Assembly (NCBI RefSeq): GCF_018873765.1 | Contig: NC_057925.1 | Coordinates: forward strand, 1,132,927 to 1,196,926 | Direction of reading: 5' to 3' | Length of the DNA: 64,000 nucleotides | Source: Telopea speciosissima | Taxonomy: Eukaryota; Streptophyta; Magnoliopsida; Proteales; Proteaceae | In this document: piece after piece, positions 48,488 to 60,640 of the stretch | Layout: each line of letters starts with the position of its first letter | Numbering within the stretch: the stretch's first letter is position 1 | Notes under the pieces: generated by a model | Databases searched by the model: none | What the model was told of the DNA's origin: nothing | Seen by the model: only the letters and a program-made list of their open reading frames with translations | Program-made: the position numbers and the translations under genes

Positions 48488-49690
48488 ATATTATGATCAT
48501 TATTACTATATAATAATAATATAAATGGAGCCGGCTACATGGACCAGAAGATTAGACGGGTACTATGTGCTATTTTAAAAATTTTGGCGGAAAGCAATAA
48601 ACCAAAATACAGATTGTGAACTGCGCAGATACCTAGCTTGCTGCCCAAAGAGTATTATATTTTGTGCAAGGATCTGAAAGGCAAGAGGAAAGCCTAAAAG
48701 TACATGGGTTGGGGTAGCGGAAAAAGCTTAGATGACTGAACCACATCTCTCCTTGCTGGTGCTTTGAGTGGTCTTGCACATGATAAGGCCAACTGTTCTG
48801 CATCTTGCCACCTATATTGGCTACCCTTAATTTGCCTCAAATGGATAACTCCTAAGTTCGTCGTTTCTATTCTTTCTATTCAGTGCCTCAACTCCTAATC
48901 ATTCTTTTCACTGCATTCTTTCTTACGAAAATAAGTTGGCTGCCCCTCACCGCCCAATTTTCCTTGTCGGTATGCAATGAACATAAATATGGACACCAGA
49001 AGTGATGAAACAGTAATTGTCTATTTGCTGCAAAACTACCATTTGTGGTGTAAATAAGAAAAACAAAAAGAAATCTAAAAATATGAAATTTAAAATTCCC
49101 TTTTCCAGCTATTGTTGCCACCACTTTTTGTAATCTATCTGTATAGCTCCATGAATTTTGCATTTTATTATAAAAATAATGGGATTCACTTTTTATGTGT
49201 TACAGTATAAGGTTTCTTTTACCCAAAAAAAAAGGGTTTAATATTATGTACAATGATATAATTTCAAGTGTCACCAGTATGTAATAGAATCCTGCACTGA
49301 CTCCTAATTGATCCATTACTCAGGTCTGTGAGAACCAGCAATTTTGCTACTCAGGCCTTCAAGCAACCATGCTTCCCAGTGAGGGCAATTGGCTATTATA
49401 TGTGGACCCATCTGAGTTGTTCTTTGTGTTCTCTACCTCAGTATCTCTCGTTGTCAGCAATCCTAGAAGAGCTCAAGAACTTCTCTTGCGAATGAAAGTG
49501 TTGATTTTTCTTTTGTTTATCCTCTCTTGCAGGGAAGAACAAATTATGCACTTGAATGGCAACATAACCATTTTTTTCAAGTTAAACCCCGTGGTATTGC
49601 TCAAGTAAAGTTCATATTCAAAGTTTATTAATTTGTGTCATTGTCTGATGATGATCTTCATCACCTCAAGACACATTCTTAAAAGCTTTT
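48488..49690. other. Intergenic region
   Basis: AT-rich, no gene recognised. ORFs at 48888-49163 (-) and 49369-49608 (+) have no known domain. Confidence 0.4.
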
Positions 49691-50160
49691 TTTATATATA
49701 TATATATTTTAATGAAACTGAATTTATTGATAAAGAATAAAAAATGGTACAACCCACCAGGGGGAGAATAGCTTATATAGCCTCCGAAAGTGAGTCTTGG
49801 AGTGCCTCCCTTACAATTTTGATCACTAGACTTGATATATTGTTGCTCTAGTGACTTTGACTTTAGAACCTAAGATACTCACAAAAGTTCTTTTCTGGAT
49901 GGTTTGTGGACATCCTTCTGGAATTTAGTGTCTGGGCATTAATGTCAAGAGAAACATACTTATTTGCATTGAGGCATGACTGAGACTTGATCATTCAGTT
50001 TGAAATTGTTCTTGGCAGCCAAGAGATGAAGATTCTCAATTCCCCACTGCAAATTGCGAAGAGAGCAAAATGTTAAGTGAGGCTTGCTAGGGTTGTTTTC
50101 TGTGGCTGTGGTGAATGCTAGGTGTTCTGTTGACACATAGACCATGAGTCTCGGATAGCA
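49690..50160 (-). mobile_element. Probable LINE 3' end
   Basis: On the minus strand ends with GGTGGGTTGTACC, then TTTATCAATAAATTCAG and TTTCATTAAAA, the usual tail of plant L1 LINEs that end in a polyadenylation-like signal. Upstream 350 bp is non-coding and degenerate. Family not fixed. Confidence 0.35.
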
Positions 50161-51690
50161 ATAGTACTAAGCCGACTGGATATGAGGATTTTTAAAGAGT
50201 TACCCAACTTTCTTCTTATAATTGATGTTGGAGAAGTTTGATTGAGACCTGGGATTTTGATTGGATTAAGTTTTCTATGGTTTGAAAGTCATATTTCAAG
50301 AAATGGTGATCATATGTTTACCCAAAAAAAATGGTTGATCATATTAGTTCTAGAGCAGGGATCATAATGAATCAATTAAACTTTGGTTGATGAATGGCTC
50401 TGAATTGCCCCCTCTGACCTGTGAGGGATTGTTTTGATATCTAATAGAAATTCGTTTCTCCCCTGCCTAAAAGTGGATCTATTTGTCTCTGAGGGCATCT
50501 CTAGGGTTACTGGGATTGATTCTGACTGAAATGGAAATGGTCTCAAGATGCCATTCATTTTGGATATATATGATGGTAGTATAGCAAAGGACTATTGTTG
50601 CCTCTTCTAATACTCTTTTTCCCCTGTTCAATGAGGTGATATTTTTCAGTTCCACAGAGCACCGAAAAAGAAGAAATGTTTTTTATTTCATGTTTATGTA
50701 CCAACCCTGCATTTTGATACTTGATCCATTATGAATCAGAAAAGCAACACACTTGCCTCCCTGAGTGTGGAACCCTTTTAACTCTTTATTGACATGAGTG
50801 ACTTCAAAGGAAATGTCTCATTGTTTTCCATCTCGAAAAACGTAAGAACATCGTGAAGAAGCAATTCTTTGTGAATTGTGGTTGCTTTTTCCGGGGAGAT
50901 GTGCGTGAAGGAAAAAGTGAGGGGAGATGTTTCCCTCCTAGTGCTATTGAATTTCTCTACCAAAAAATATATAAGATTTAAATGAGGGAACTTCAGTTTC
51001 CATTACAATGTGTCCCACCTTTTTTTTTTTTTTTTTTTTTTTGGTGGGGGTGGGGAGGGGACAGATTTGTGGAGAACATCTAATCCATCAAGTGTATGGT
51101 TTCAAGCTTGAATTCAAATCTGGTGAATCAGCTTGTTCGAATTTGAGTTGAAATTGGCTGGTCCCGATCTTGATTGTGGCTGACTCTAGAAGCTCTCTTT
51201 TGTTACACCTATGAATGCATTGGATCTTCATTTCTTTGGCCATTTTTTATTCTCCTGTCGATAAAATGGCAAAAAAATCAATGAAACTTATCTTCTGTAG
51301 CAAGAACTACAGAAGTTTTCGGTTCAAAACTCTTGAAACCCACTGATTTGAGTAATTTTTTGTTTTTTATATTCTTGATTCTAAGCTGATTATTACTGAG
51401 AAGCCAAATTTTCAGGATTTTTCTGCTGGGAGCAAGGTTTTAAAACAAGGGAATAGGTCATTGGTGATGCCTGAATTCGATCCTAATATCCAAAAACAGG
51501 GAATTTCTAGGTCTTTTGGTTGTGAAGTGACCGTGTCAGATCTGTGGAAATCTAGATCCCTCATATCCGATTCCTGATTCTTAAAATCCTGGTGGTGCAA
51601 GAGTGCAAAGAGGTGAACAATTTTTAAGATGTTCTTGGTTTTCTACAAAAAAAAATTTTGGTAAAATGTAGATTTATTTAGAAGAATGTG
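50161..51690. other. Intergenic region
   Basis: No gene recognised. A T-run of more than 20 at about 51021-51042 is followed by G-rich DNA. The small ORFs on the minus strand have no domain. Confidence 0.4.
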
Positions 51691-52004
51691 TGGAGCTCAT
51701 GGAAACCAAACTGATACCAAGTTTGAGAAGTGAAGAGAGAAGAAGAGAAGATGAAGCCAGAAGATGAACCCTTTCAATTCATTCAATTCTGTTTTTTCAA
51801 CTTACATCTGAAAGAGTATTTATACACTCCGAAAACCAATGCAAATACAAATTACAAACCAAATAAACACTCATGAAATGTAAATGCTTACAAAACACAC
51901 ATGAAATGCAAATTCAAACTAGCATTATTGTCGACACAAACAAAAGCATAAAGTAAAAGTGGCACTATCGCCGAAAGCAAGCGGAGATTGCGAAGGACAG
52001 CTCC
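51690..52004 (-). promoter_or_regulatory. Fossil intergenic region with TATA box and primer-binding site
   Basis: Downstream of the last ORF on the minus strand are a TATA-like TGTATAAATACTC (about 51814-51826 on the plus strand), and about 100 nt further on TTGGTATCAG (plus strand 51711-51720), which matches the initiator-tRNA-Met primer site used by pararetroviruses. Its place at the 3' end suggests that the copy runs past the genome start, as in terminally redundant integrants. Confidence 0.6.
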
Positions 52005-52990
52005 TTAGTCAGTGTCGTATCCGGATGAGCCAGGAGTCAAAAGTAGATAATTATCCACCTCGTGCTCGGGGTGGGCCTGCATGATGCGTCGGATGACAGG
52101 ATGGTAGAGCCGTGAATGATTGACATCCCATGCTGAGTATGTGGTGTTGATGGGGACATCCGGTATCATGGAGGGGTCCACATCGTTCTCTTGGCACATA
52201 GTGCGCATGAATGCTAGCCAAGTGCTTCGTGACTCTTCATTATCATCTCGATGTTCCCAAACGTCAACAGTTCCAGTGCTCTGGATAGAGTAGGTAGGGT
52301 CATAAATGACCAAGTGGTGAGGTAAGGGAGGTGTGACCAGGGTAGGGTGGATATGGGTAACAGGTCGATGAAAGATGATAGTAACGTAGTACTGTTCTGA
52401 GGGAAAGGCTGAGAGAGTACTAATCCAGTGGGGAATGGAGGCAAATAGTTGGAGGAATCTGGCAAAGTGGGAAGGAACATTTGGTCGAATAAACCTATGG
52501 GATTAGGATCTAGAAGGGAGTGGATAGATAACTGTGGTTTGCCTGAGGTAATGGAGAAGGGCATGGGTGGAAAAGCACATAGCAATCTTATGGACAACAA
52601 GGAGATGCCAAAAGAAGACTACATGTTCTTTGGAAAAGTTATAGTAGTAAGTCATGGAAAAGAAAATAATGAAGGGATAATCTGGATGGCAGGTTTGCCA
52701 ATCATACTGGAGTCCATGACAAGCGGTTAGAACTTTGAGCATGTCTTGGTAAGTTTGGGTACTGTAAGAGACCATGGTTCGTCCTGAAATATCACAGTAA
52801 ATTTCAGGGGGAAGGGAAGGGAGCAGAGAAGTAAGATCATCTAGGTCATCTGGGGGCGGTGGCTGGGATGGTCCGGGGTCTGGTGGAGGCTGGGATGGTC
52901 CGGGGTCTGCGGGCCAGAGGGGCATACAGAGGATAGGAATGGCTGGTAAGGTTGGTATTTTGGACCGGGATAAAAAGTCTGCTAGCACAT
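52005..52990 (-). mobile_element. Part of the pararetrovirus fossil: region after RNase H
   Basis: Low-complexity Pro/Ser/Asp stretch (PADPGPSQPPP, DDLDDLTSLLPSLPPEIY) and a terminal ORF with VDVWEHRDDNEESRSTWLAF and PVIRRIMQAHPEHEVDNY. No function assigned. Pieces in several frames. Confidence 0.6.
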
Positions 52991-54200
52991 TATCTTTGCC
53001 TTTGATGTGCTTAACTGTGAAAGACCATTGGGAGAACCATCGAGCTCATCGGAGAAGTTGTGGTTTCGGGCGAATTTTCTGTCTAAACTGTAACATCTTT
53101 GGAAAGACTGACATATCCATCTCAACCTGGAAAGTGTGGCCAATGAGGTAGAATTGAAAATTTTCAATTCCTCTTCTAACTGCCAAAATTTCTTTGAAGG
53201 TAGAGTGATAGTGCTGTTCAAATGGCTTGAATTATGCACTCCGATATCCATAAATCTTTCTTTGACCATTGACTTCTTCTAAAAGAATAGCTGCCCATTG
53301 TTCATCACTAACATCAGTTTGAAGGATGCAAGTACCATGAGTAGGGATGTGGAGAGTGGGCAGGGTGGCAGCAATCTTCTTAAGAGCTTGAAGTGCCTTA
53401 GTATGAACTTATATCCATGGTGGAGGATTCTTCCGCAGGAGCTTGTACAGTGGTCCTGTATGAGTTGTCTGATGAGGGATGAATTCTGCCATGTAGTTCA
53501 CAATGCCGAGAAACTGTTGGAGCTGAGTAGTATTAAGAGGGCCATCAGAAAATTGGAGAAGAGACTTGCCAATGTGAGGTTGGAGCTGATATTGACCATT
53601 ATGAATTGTGACACCCAGAAAATCTACTGTGGGGACTTCAATTTCCATTTTCTTGGAAGAGAGCATGATACCATATTGCATAGTGATATCAAGGAATCTG
53701 GATAGCAGTTTCTGGTGATCAGCAACATCCTTTGAGAACAATAGAATATCATCAATGTAGATGAGAATCTATAGATGGATGGGAGCATAGATGTTCATCA
53801 TGGCTTTTTGGAACAAAGAAGGTGAGACCTTGAGACCAAAGGGCATAACGGTCCACTGGAAGTGAGATCCACAGATGCAAAAGCCTGTCTTATGCCTATC
53901 ATCTGGGTGGATTCCAAGTTGCCAAAATCCAGCTTTGAGATCAAATTTACTGAAGATGGTTGCCTCGAGAGTTGGAGCATGAGAGCTGGTCTGGTAGGCA
54001 AAGGGAATTTGTCATCTGCTAGGAAAACATTGAGGGGTTGATAGTTAATAACCAGTCGAAGCTTGCCACGTGTTTGTTCTACGCGCTTGTTGACATAAAA
54101 AGCTTCGCACACCCATGCAGATGAGGTGGGTTCAAGAAGACCTTGTTCCTTAAGGAGTGAAACTTCTTCCTGGGCTAAGGCCAAGTGGGTAGGATTCATG
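52970..54200 (-). mobile_element. Part of the pararetrovirus fossil: reverse transcriptase and RNase H
   Basis: RT entry segment with LLKEQGLLEPTSSAWVCEAFYVNKR and GKLRLVINYQPLN, catalytic YIDD box (about 53743-53765) in ILIYIDDILLFSKD, then VDFLGVTIHNGQYQLQPH and LQQFLGIVNYMAEFIP, followed by RNase H signatures LQTDVSDEQWAAIL and HIKGKDNVLADFLSR. These are diagnostic for Caulimoviridae or Metaviridae polymerases; the RT-RNase H layout without integrase fits Caulimoviridae. Confidence 0.85.
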
Positions 54201-54449
54201 CCAGAATGACTAGCCTTGGTAGGGTTGGCATCCTCATTCTTCTTGAAGGGAAATCTGATGAAGTACTTTGAGTTTTTTCAAAGAGGATGATTGCATTTTG
54301 TGAGGAAATCTGTATGAGAATCTACACAACATTGAGAGATGAGCTTTTGTTTGATGTCATCAAGAGGGGCTGTGAGGGAAAGAAGAATAGGACTAGTAGT
54401 CCATGGTAAAATTTGCTTTTTATAAGTGAGACCATGGAAACTCCATTAA

Positions 54450-54800
54450 AGACCTGGGAATCTGGTTAGGAGGTCGAAACCAATAAGGGCATCACGACCA
54501 GGTAAGGAGGATCCTAGAACTCTATGGCTGACTGTGAGCAAGGGAAAAATCTTGAATTTCACAGGTTCTTTGGATATCAAATCAACGGAAAAGGTTTTTC
54601 CATCTGCCGCAGTGAAAAACTGCTTATGAGGTTTCCAACAACAGGGGACTAAAACATGGGGAGCCAGTATGGTCATAGTGGCACCTGTGTCAAAGTAACC
54701 AATAATCTTAAATGGGGGGTCCCATGTAGTGGGGTAGATTGAAAGTGGGGCTCGTGGAAGTGTAAGTTTTGGTGATGATGGGTATAGGGGTGGAGGTGGT
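54450..54800 (-). mobile_element. Part of the pararetrovirus fossil: aspartic protease
   Basis: Aspartic protease active-site motif IIGYFDTGATMTIL with the following flap-like stretch and an ALIGFDLL late motif, in the right position between the coat region and the reverse transcriptase. Confidence 0.8.
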
Positions 54801-55014
54801 GAATAGAGAGGGTAGACGGGTTCTAATCCATCGGACTCAGTGTACGAATCAAACTCAATGTCTGAGTCAAAAGCTTCAATTGCAAATAGAAGATCTGCTG
54901 AGAACTTATCGTCGATGGAATATAACGATTCGATATCAGCATCAGGATCATCTGCAGTATCATGAGGAGTAAGCATATGCCTAAGTTTAGTCCGTTTCTG
55001 CTTGTCGGGATAAT

Positions 55015-56600
55015 TTTTTGCAAAGTGACCTTTCTTTCCACAAGAGTAGCATGTATCAGAAGTTTTTCGTCAAAACTTCTTTTGCTTTAAGTACTTATAT
55101 TTCTTGGGATTGCCTGTACACCGAGGGCAGGAAGAAGCCTTGTGCTTGTGCTGTCTGTGTGAATATGATCTGGAATCATAGACGAGAATGATGTGCTTTT
55201 TCTTGGTAGGACAATGGCAATTCTGGTCCTTGTATTTAATCTTGAGATGGGAAGTGTTGCAGACGTCCTGTAGACGACCAGTAGTCTGTTCCTATGTCTT
55301 GAAGAATTGTGGCCGATTGCAAAGACGCTGAAGTGCTGTCTGAATCTTTTGGTAAAGGCGATCAAGAGTCACTTGGCTAAGCTGAAGACCTTGAGTAGCC
55401 AGATGTTTGACAGCATCATTTCCCAAAGGTTCTGGGAAGGAATTGAGAAAAACCTATTTCATATTCACATCATCCATTCCGCCATGGATGTAGAAGAGAT
55501 CCATCATGCGATGGAAGTGGCGTTCAAGTTTAGCTTTCTAGAAAGAACAACATTTCATCTGGAAGTATTCTTCACGGGCTGTGAGGCGGTTATTCTCCAA
55601 AGGACCAATGAACTCATTGTACATCTGGAGAACAAAGTCATCAATGCTTAGTTGGACCCATTGCATTTGCCTGTATGGGCCTAATGCCATATACCATTCT
55701 CTAAGAGTGCCATGGGTGCTGGCTAAGAACTTGGTAATAGCTGCTCTTGGTGTCATGCCAGCTTGGAGTAATTCATTCAGCTGTGAGCCATGCATGGAAT
55801 TCTAAGATTTTATTAGGCCACTTGTGAAATGGAATACCAGCAAAAGTAAAGAGCTGCTTAGGGTCTTGATTGCTGAATTGCTGGAAATCTGGTACTGGTG
55901 GTACAAGTTGCTGATTTTCACCAGTATGTTCTTCTTCTTCAGAAAGAACTTCTGTGGCGCCAGTAGGCTCTTCTGCTGGTTGCTTATCTCTCTCTGCCAT
56001 GAAAATCAAAGGGGGCTCAGAGGACCATGAAGTAGTGTCAGAGGCTACAAAGGACACAGGGGATGGAGATGGTTTGGGAGGAGAGAAGGATTCCATGTAT
56101 AATTGTTTGAGGAAGTTGGAAAGGGAATTAGGGTTTGTAGCAGGAATTAGTGGTGAACAAGCAGGTTTAGTGGATGGAGGTCTCTGTGGAGGTACATAAG
56201 GCACAAAGGCCGGGGCTCTGGAGTGGACTGGTAGGAAAGTAGGTAGGGTAAACCTGTGAGGATTTGGTTGGTAGAATAAGGGTTCTTCGGTTGGGGGTTT
56301 AAGTGGGATAGGACTGGAGCTAGGTGGTGGTTTTGGAGATTTCCTGCCGCCAAGTCTACTTTGGCTTTGGCGTAGGTCTTGCAGTTCTTTGAAAAGGTCA
56401 ATAGGAAAACTATGGTGTGTCGAAGACGCATCACATTCCACTGCTGGTGGGGAAGGAAAATCTGGATAAACCCTTGGAGAGGGAGGAGGCTGTATTGGAG
56501 CTTGGATCCAGCTGAGTTGATCTTCGAGCCTTTGTTTTTCTCGTTCTCGGGTAGAGATGAGAGAAGAGGCATAAGCAACATCTTTGACTGTTGTTGCTAT
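55015..56600 (-). mobile_element. Part of the pararetrovirus fossil: coat region and zinc knuckle
   Basis: Pro/Ser-rich N-terminal stretch, then KQLFTFAGIPFHKWPNKILEFHAWLTAE and DDFVLQMYNEFIGPLE of capsid type, and a basic zinc-knuckle segment at 55015-55055 (TCYSCGKKGHFAK). Confidence 0.7.
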
Positions 56601-56788
56601 GTGCATGAGCTCTCTGTGCAGAGTTTCGATGCGTTCCTTGAGATAATGGACATCGATCTCTTATTGGCTGAGATGAAGAGTGGTGTGTTCCTGATAAGAC
56701 ACGATCTTCTAAAGATATTGGTTTTGCACAATAGCATTTTCGGCCTGCCAATTGAGTTGGGCTTCCACTGTGGTGTTACCAGAAAGAA

Positions 56789-58007
56789 CATAGTAAATAC
56801 GGGAACGGCAATAAAACGGGGTATTACGGTACGCATTTTAGACGGAATTAAACGACGAATGGTACGGTCAATCAAACGGTAAAAAAAAATGAAAAAGGGC
56901 AAACGGACGGTACGGATTTTAAATGTATAATTTTCCAACAAACGGGACAAAAAAAATGGCTGTATACTAATATAAATTGAGAGATATTACTTGAATACTT
57001 GCACCTAATGGTTAAAAAACACTAACTTCCAACATTAATGCATATGTATTTCACAATCCATTATAAGTTTTTAGATATATCATCTAATATGATCCAAAAT
57101 AGATAATCCAATATCAGTTCCAAATTCATAAATCATAACAACATAACATGTCCAAAATCCAAACTTCACATATATCATCCAAAATGTCGAAAGAGAGAGA
57201 GGGGAATATAGATAGAAGAATGATTGCACAAATGCGTTTGCTTTTTTTTTTTTATAGTAAAAAGTGAAAATTACTGCTTCATCTATTTTTAATACTATTT
57301 TCATCATCGCTACAATATTTCACAGATGCGTTTACGGTTCCTTATATCACATTCACACACACAATACAACAAGGGAAGAAGAGTTTAAGTAGTTTTTTAA
57401 TGGAGCTTTATAATGAAACTCAAATGGGACATTCACACACACAATACGACAAGGGAAGAAGAGTTTAAGTAGTTTTTTTATGGAGCTTTACAATAAAACT
57501 CAAATAGGGCCAAGGGACATGGAGTATTATGATAATAGAGTTTTTTTTTAATGGGGCAGATTTACACATACCTTTTAGGAAGAAGACAAGGCTTGTCCAA
57601 GAGGTCCCTAATGAAGGCAAACGAACAGTGAAGTAAAATAGCAAACTGCAAAACATATAGCTTAAGGTGTGCAAGAGCAAGCCAAGCGTCACAAGCTCTA
57701 ACGGGTTCTGGTTGAAAGTTGAAACGGCAAAGGGAAAGGGAGTGGAATAGAAACAGAAAAGAGAAGAATAGGGTTTACTCTTTACACGGATTTTGTGGAT
57801 TTTCTTAATGAATAAGATTAAAAACTCAAATACCTATTTTACCCTTAAAAAATGGATATTTGTTTAATACAGGCGTTTAAAACGTGTTTAAAACAGATTA
57901 TGTAGCCGTATGCATTTTTTCCCGTATTGTTGAGAAGCATACGGGAAAACACGTTTTAAACGGTAACAAACGGCAACCGTGTTTAAAACACGTTTTTGCT
58001 AACAGAG
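56789..58007. mobile_element. Non-autonomous DNA transposon inside the pararetrovirus fossil
   Basis: About 1.2 kb AT-rich, non-coding DNA separates the movement-protein part from the coat part. Its ends resemble each other in inverted orientation: TAGTAAATACGG at the left and TAGCAAAAACG (reverse strand) at the right, with repeated GTTTAAAACGTG and ACGG words near both ends. AGAAAGAA at 56781-56788 and AGAAAGAG at 58008-58015 flank it and may be an 8-bp duplication, as hAT elements make. It contains an 80-bp tandem repeat (57351-57510). Confidence 0.6.
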
Positions 58008-58009
58008 AG

Positions 58010-58920
58010 AAAGAGTTCTATCAAGTTGGACTTGATTGGGAGGTGTAACCTTCCATTTGTGCAGACGTCTATCTTGATCTTCATAGTCAGTTGCACCTAG
58101 GAAGTTTTTGCTGATGCTAGAGCTGCTTCCACTACCAGTTAATGGAAAACATGGTGGAGCAGGAGTGGATGAACAGCAACCCAAAGGACAAGGTTTGTTG
58201 TTTCCGTATTCCACAATGAATTGGTATTTGCCAGGGTCGTCGCCAAAAGGACCGACGTTGGGGCATCCCTACTGATAGCGTATCCAAAGCGGATCTTTGG
58301 ATCGTTGCTTCCGACGTTGTCTTCTGGGGGAGACTGGAGGAGCGTCGTCTGAATCATCAAGGCAGTCTGGGCAATCACAGACATCAAAATACTTATGGCT
58401 GGTGGGGCTTTGAAATCTGTAGACCGGGTTGCCTTGAGCATCAAAGGACGTAATCGGAGCATCCAATCTGGGGTCAAGCTGGGAAACTGAAGATGCAAAG
58501 AGAGGACCCATATTAGTTGGTTTGGGGAAAGTGATCTCTGTTCTGCCATCTCCAAGCCCCTTATAAGTTGGATCAGTGGCTACTAAAGGCGGTGTGGGTT
58601 GAACTTCATGTGTCGATTCATAGGCTGAAACCCAAGAATCTGGGACCAATTTGAAGATATCTGCTCGGCTAAGTTGCCGGGGAACATGGGTGACCGTGGG
58701 GGTCTGGTCTGAACCAATATGAAGAAAGAGGGTTGAATCATTTGAAGTATGACCAGTGTTGAGATCAAAAGCATGATTCTGCAGGCGGTAACAAATCTGA
58801 TAGTGCAGGGTCGCGACTATTGCTGATTTGACTTGAGGAGCGCCTGTGATTTGGATCAGAAACTTCCATGCTGTAGGCAAGTTTGGATCCATCAGAGAAA
58901 GGTTGTAGTTGGGTCCATGG
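58010..58920 (-). mobile_element. Part of the pararetrovirus fossil: movement protein
   Basis: The stretch NLSLMDPNLPTAWKFLIQIT, then LHYQICYRLQNHAFDL and FKLVPDSWVSAYE match Caulimoviridae movement-protein patterns (established family). Followed by a linker with VCDCPDCLDD and a basic RRQRRKQRSK stretch. Confidence 0.8.
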
Positions 58921-58954
58921 ATCGGATAAAGGCCAAACTGTCCTACATGTTACA

Positions 58955-59760
58955 GACATGCCCTCCTTGCCAAGGAGTCAATTATGTTGTTAAACTTTGA
59001 AAGAAACTGAAAGTTACAATACTCAATGTAAGACTGGATATGGAGAATATCTTCCAAAATAGGCGTGATTGGAAGCAGTGCACCGTTGATTCCTTGTTGC
59101 AGAAAAGACACAACGCAAATATTATTTGTTTCAATTACTAGGTGTCTGAGATCCTCAGAGAGGGCTTCCAATAAAGCATTGTGAATTACCATGGCCTCTC
59201 CCATCGTGGGAGTAGTGAAAGTACTTGGGAATCGAGACTGCAAAGTGGGGCATTCCTTGATGATTGCGACAAATAAATCTCAGACCCCCATTCCTCGAGT
59301 TTGAAGATATACTAGCATCACAGTTGATCTTGAAGGAACCTAAAGGAGGGGGAAACCCATAGATTATGAGGAAAGACACCAACTCAGTTGTTATTTCCAG
59401 AAACCAAATTGTAAAGAGGGTGGTTCGCTTGATAAAATTCATGGAAATGTCTCTTAGACGAAATAATAACTTCAAGTGGTGACCATTGACGACGCCCAAA
59501 TATAAAATCGTTGCGTGCCAACCAAAGATACCAACATTTAAAAGAGCAATGCGACATCAGCTTCTTACTCATAGTTTTACTGCTTGAGTTGAAAAAACTC
59601 CAATCGTTGATCCAATCATGAAGGGTGACCTCCATGTCTTCTGGAACTTTGTAGGAGAGACTACAACCCAACCAAACTGATTGAGCAAAAGGCAGGGTAG
59701 TAGTATGCGGGAGATGGACTCCTTGAAATGATAGAATAGTCCCCCTCGTTTCTTTTTCCC
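58955..59760 (-). mobile_element. L1-type LINE relic, zf-RVT and RNase H-like end of ORF2
   Basis: Pieces in three frames: LPFAQSVWLGCSLSYKVPED (zf-RVT side), FKCWYLWLARNDFIFGRRQW, then the RNase H-like end with FKINCDASISSNSRNGGL, GEAMVIHNALLEALSEDLRH, IETNNICVVSFLQQ and FNNIIDSLARRA. These match the plant L1 RNase H (RVT_3) block: NCD and GEA acidic positions are present, but the third position reads N where D is usual. Several frameshifts. It ends at the edge of the virus fossil (58955), so one insertion cut the other. Confidence 0.72.
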
Positions 59761-60640
59761 TCTCATATCTTTGTTTCTTTCACTGAGAACTCGAAGAAAT
59801 CAACGCGTAAGCTCAAAGAAGAGAAAGAGAGAGAGAGAGATAAATAAGTTATTACTGACGCTGGGTTCTCTGACTTCAATGGCCTTGAGACAATCGAATG
59901 CAAGACCTGAACATGTCCTAGTATAAATACCGTCCAAGACCTTCTAGGACAGCTATGACTCTGGTGGTAAGTAGGCATTTTCAAGCGGCTCCACTCTGCT
60001 CCAAGTTTTTAACATATCCCATACTAGGCTGGCCAATCTAGCATCCATACACTACAATGAGCCCCATTAAACACATAACACCGTACTCGGCGAACACCAT
60101 CTTTCCCAATCCACCCTCTCTCTCTCTCTCTCTCTCTCTCAAACACGGCCACACGGCCCACACCAGACTACTAGAGCTGCGGCAGAATATAAGCTCAGGT
60201 GGGAGGCAAGACTGATCGTTAACGATTGCAGACTACTTACGATTGCTTGTGAGTTCTGACTGTGTTCTAGTTTTTGAACTGTTCAAAATCCAAAAACGTT
60301 AGTTTCAAAACTCAGGAATCAATCCCTACACACACAGAATGGGCAAGAGAGAGAAGGGCGGGAGGGAGCCGGGGAGAGAAGGGTAGGGATTTAACCGTAG
60401 GTTTTGACCTCATGGCATTCAATTGAAAATTTGATATGCAAGAAGGGGTATTATTGAGAAAAGATGCCTGAAAGATAATCACAAAAACGTCTAAGAAGTC
60501 AAGGACGGTAAACAAAATGGGTTTTGGTCCAAGATTTTAAAACTATCTGCAAATCCTGGGAAATAGAGGTAGATTTTGATCCGACAATGCCTGCAAGGAG
60601 GTGTACGTACCATGGTTGGAGCCAAGTGATATTTGTTCCA
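59761..60640. other. Intergenic region with CT microsatellite
   Basis: (CT)n at about 60115-60140, AG repeats at 59822-59839. No gene recognised. Confidence 0.4.

Larger units (their letters stand above)
51690..58960 (-). mobile_element. Endogenous pararetrovirus fossil (Caulimoviridae), broken
   Basis: Integrated copy of a plant DNA virus, about 6 kb of viral sequence plus a 1.2-kb insert. Minus-strand order: movement protein region (58010-58920), coat region with a zinc knuckle (55015-56600), aspartic protease (54450-54800), reverse transcriptase (53400-54200), RNase H (52990-53310), a last ORF-like region (52005-52990) and an intergenic region (51690-52004). The reading frame is broken in many places, roughly ten, so it is a fossil. 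Which Caulimoviridae genus is not certain: the MP-CP-PR-RT-RH order suits a Petuvirus- or Florendovirus-like lineage (inference). Age looks moderate: domains are easy to read but extensively interrupted. Confidence 0.88.
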
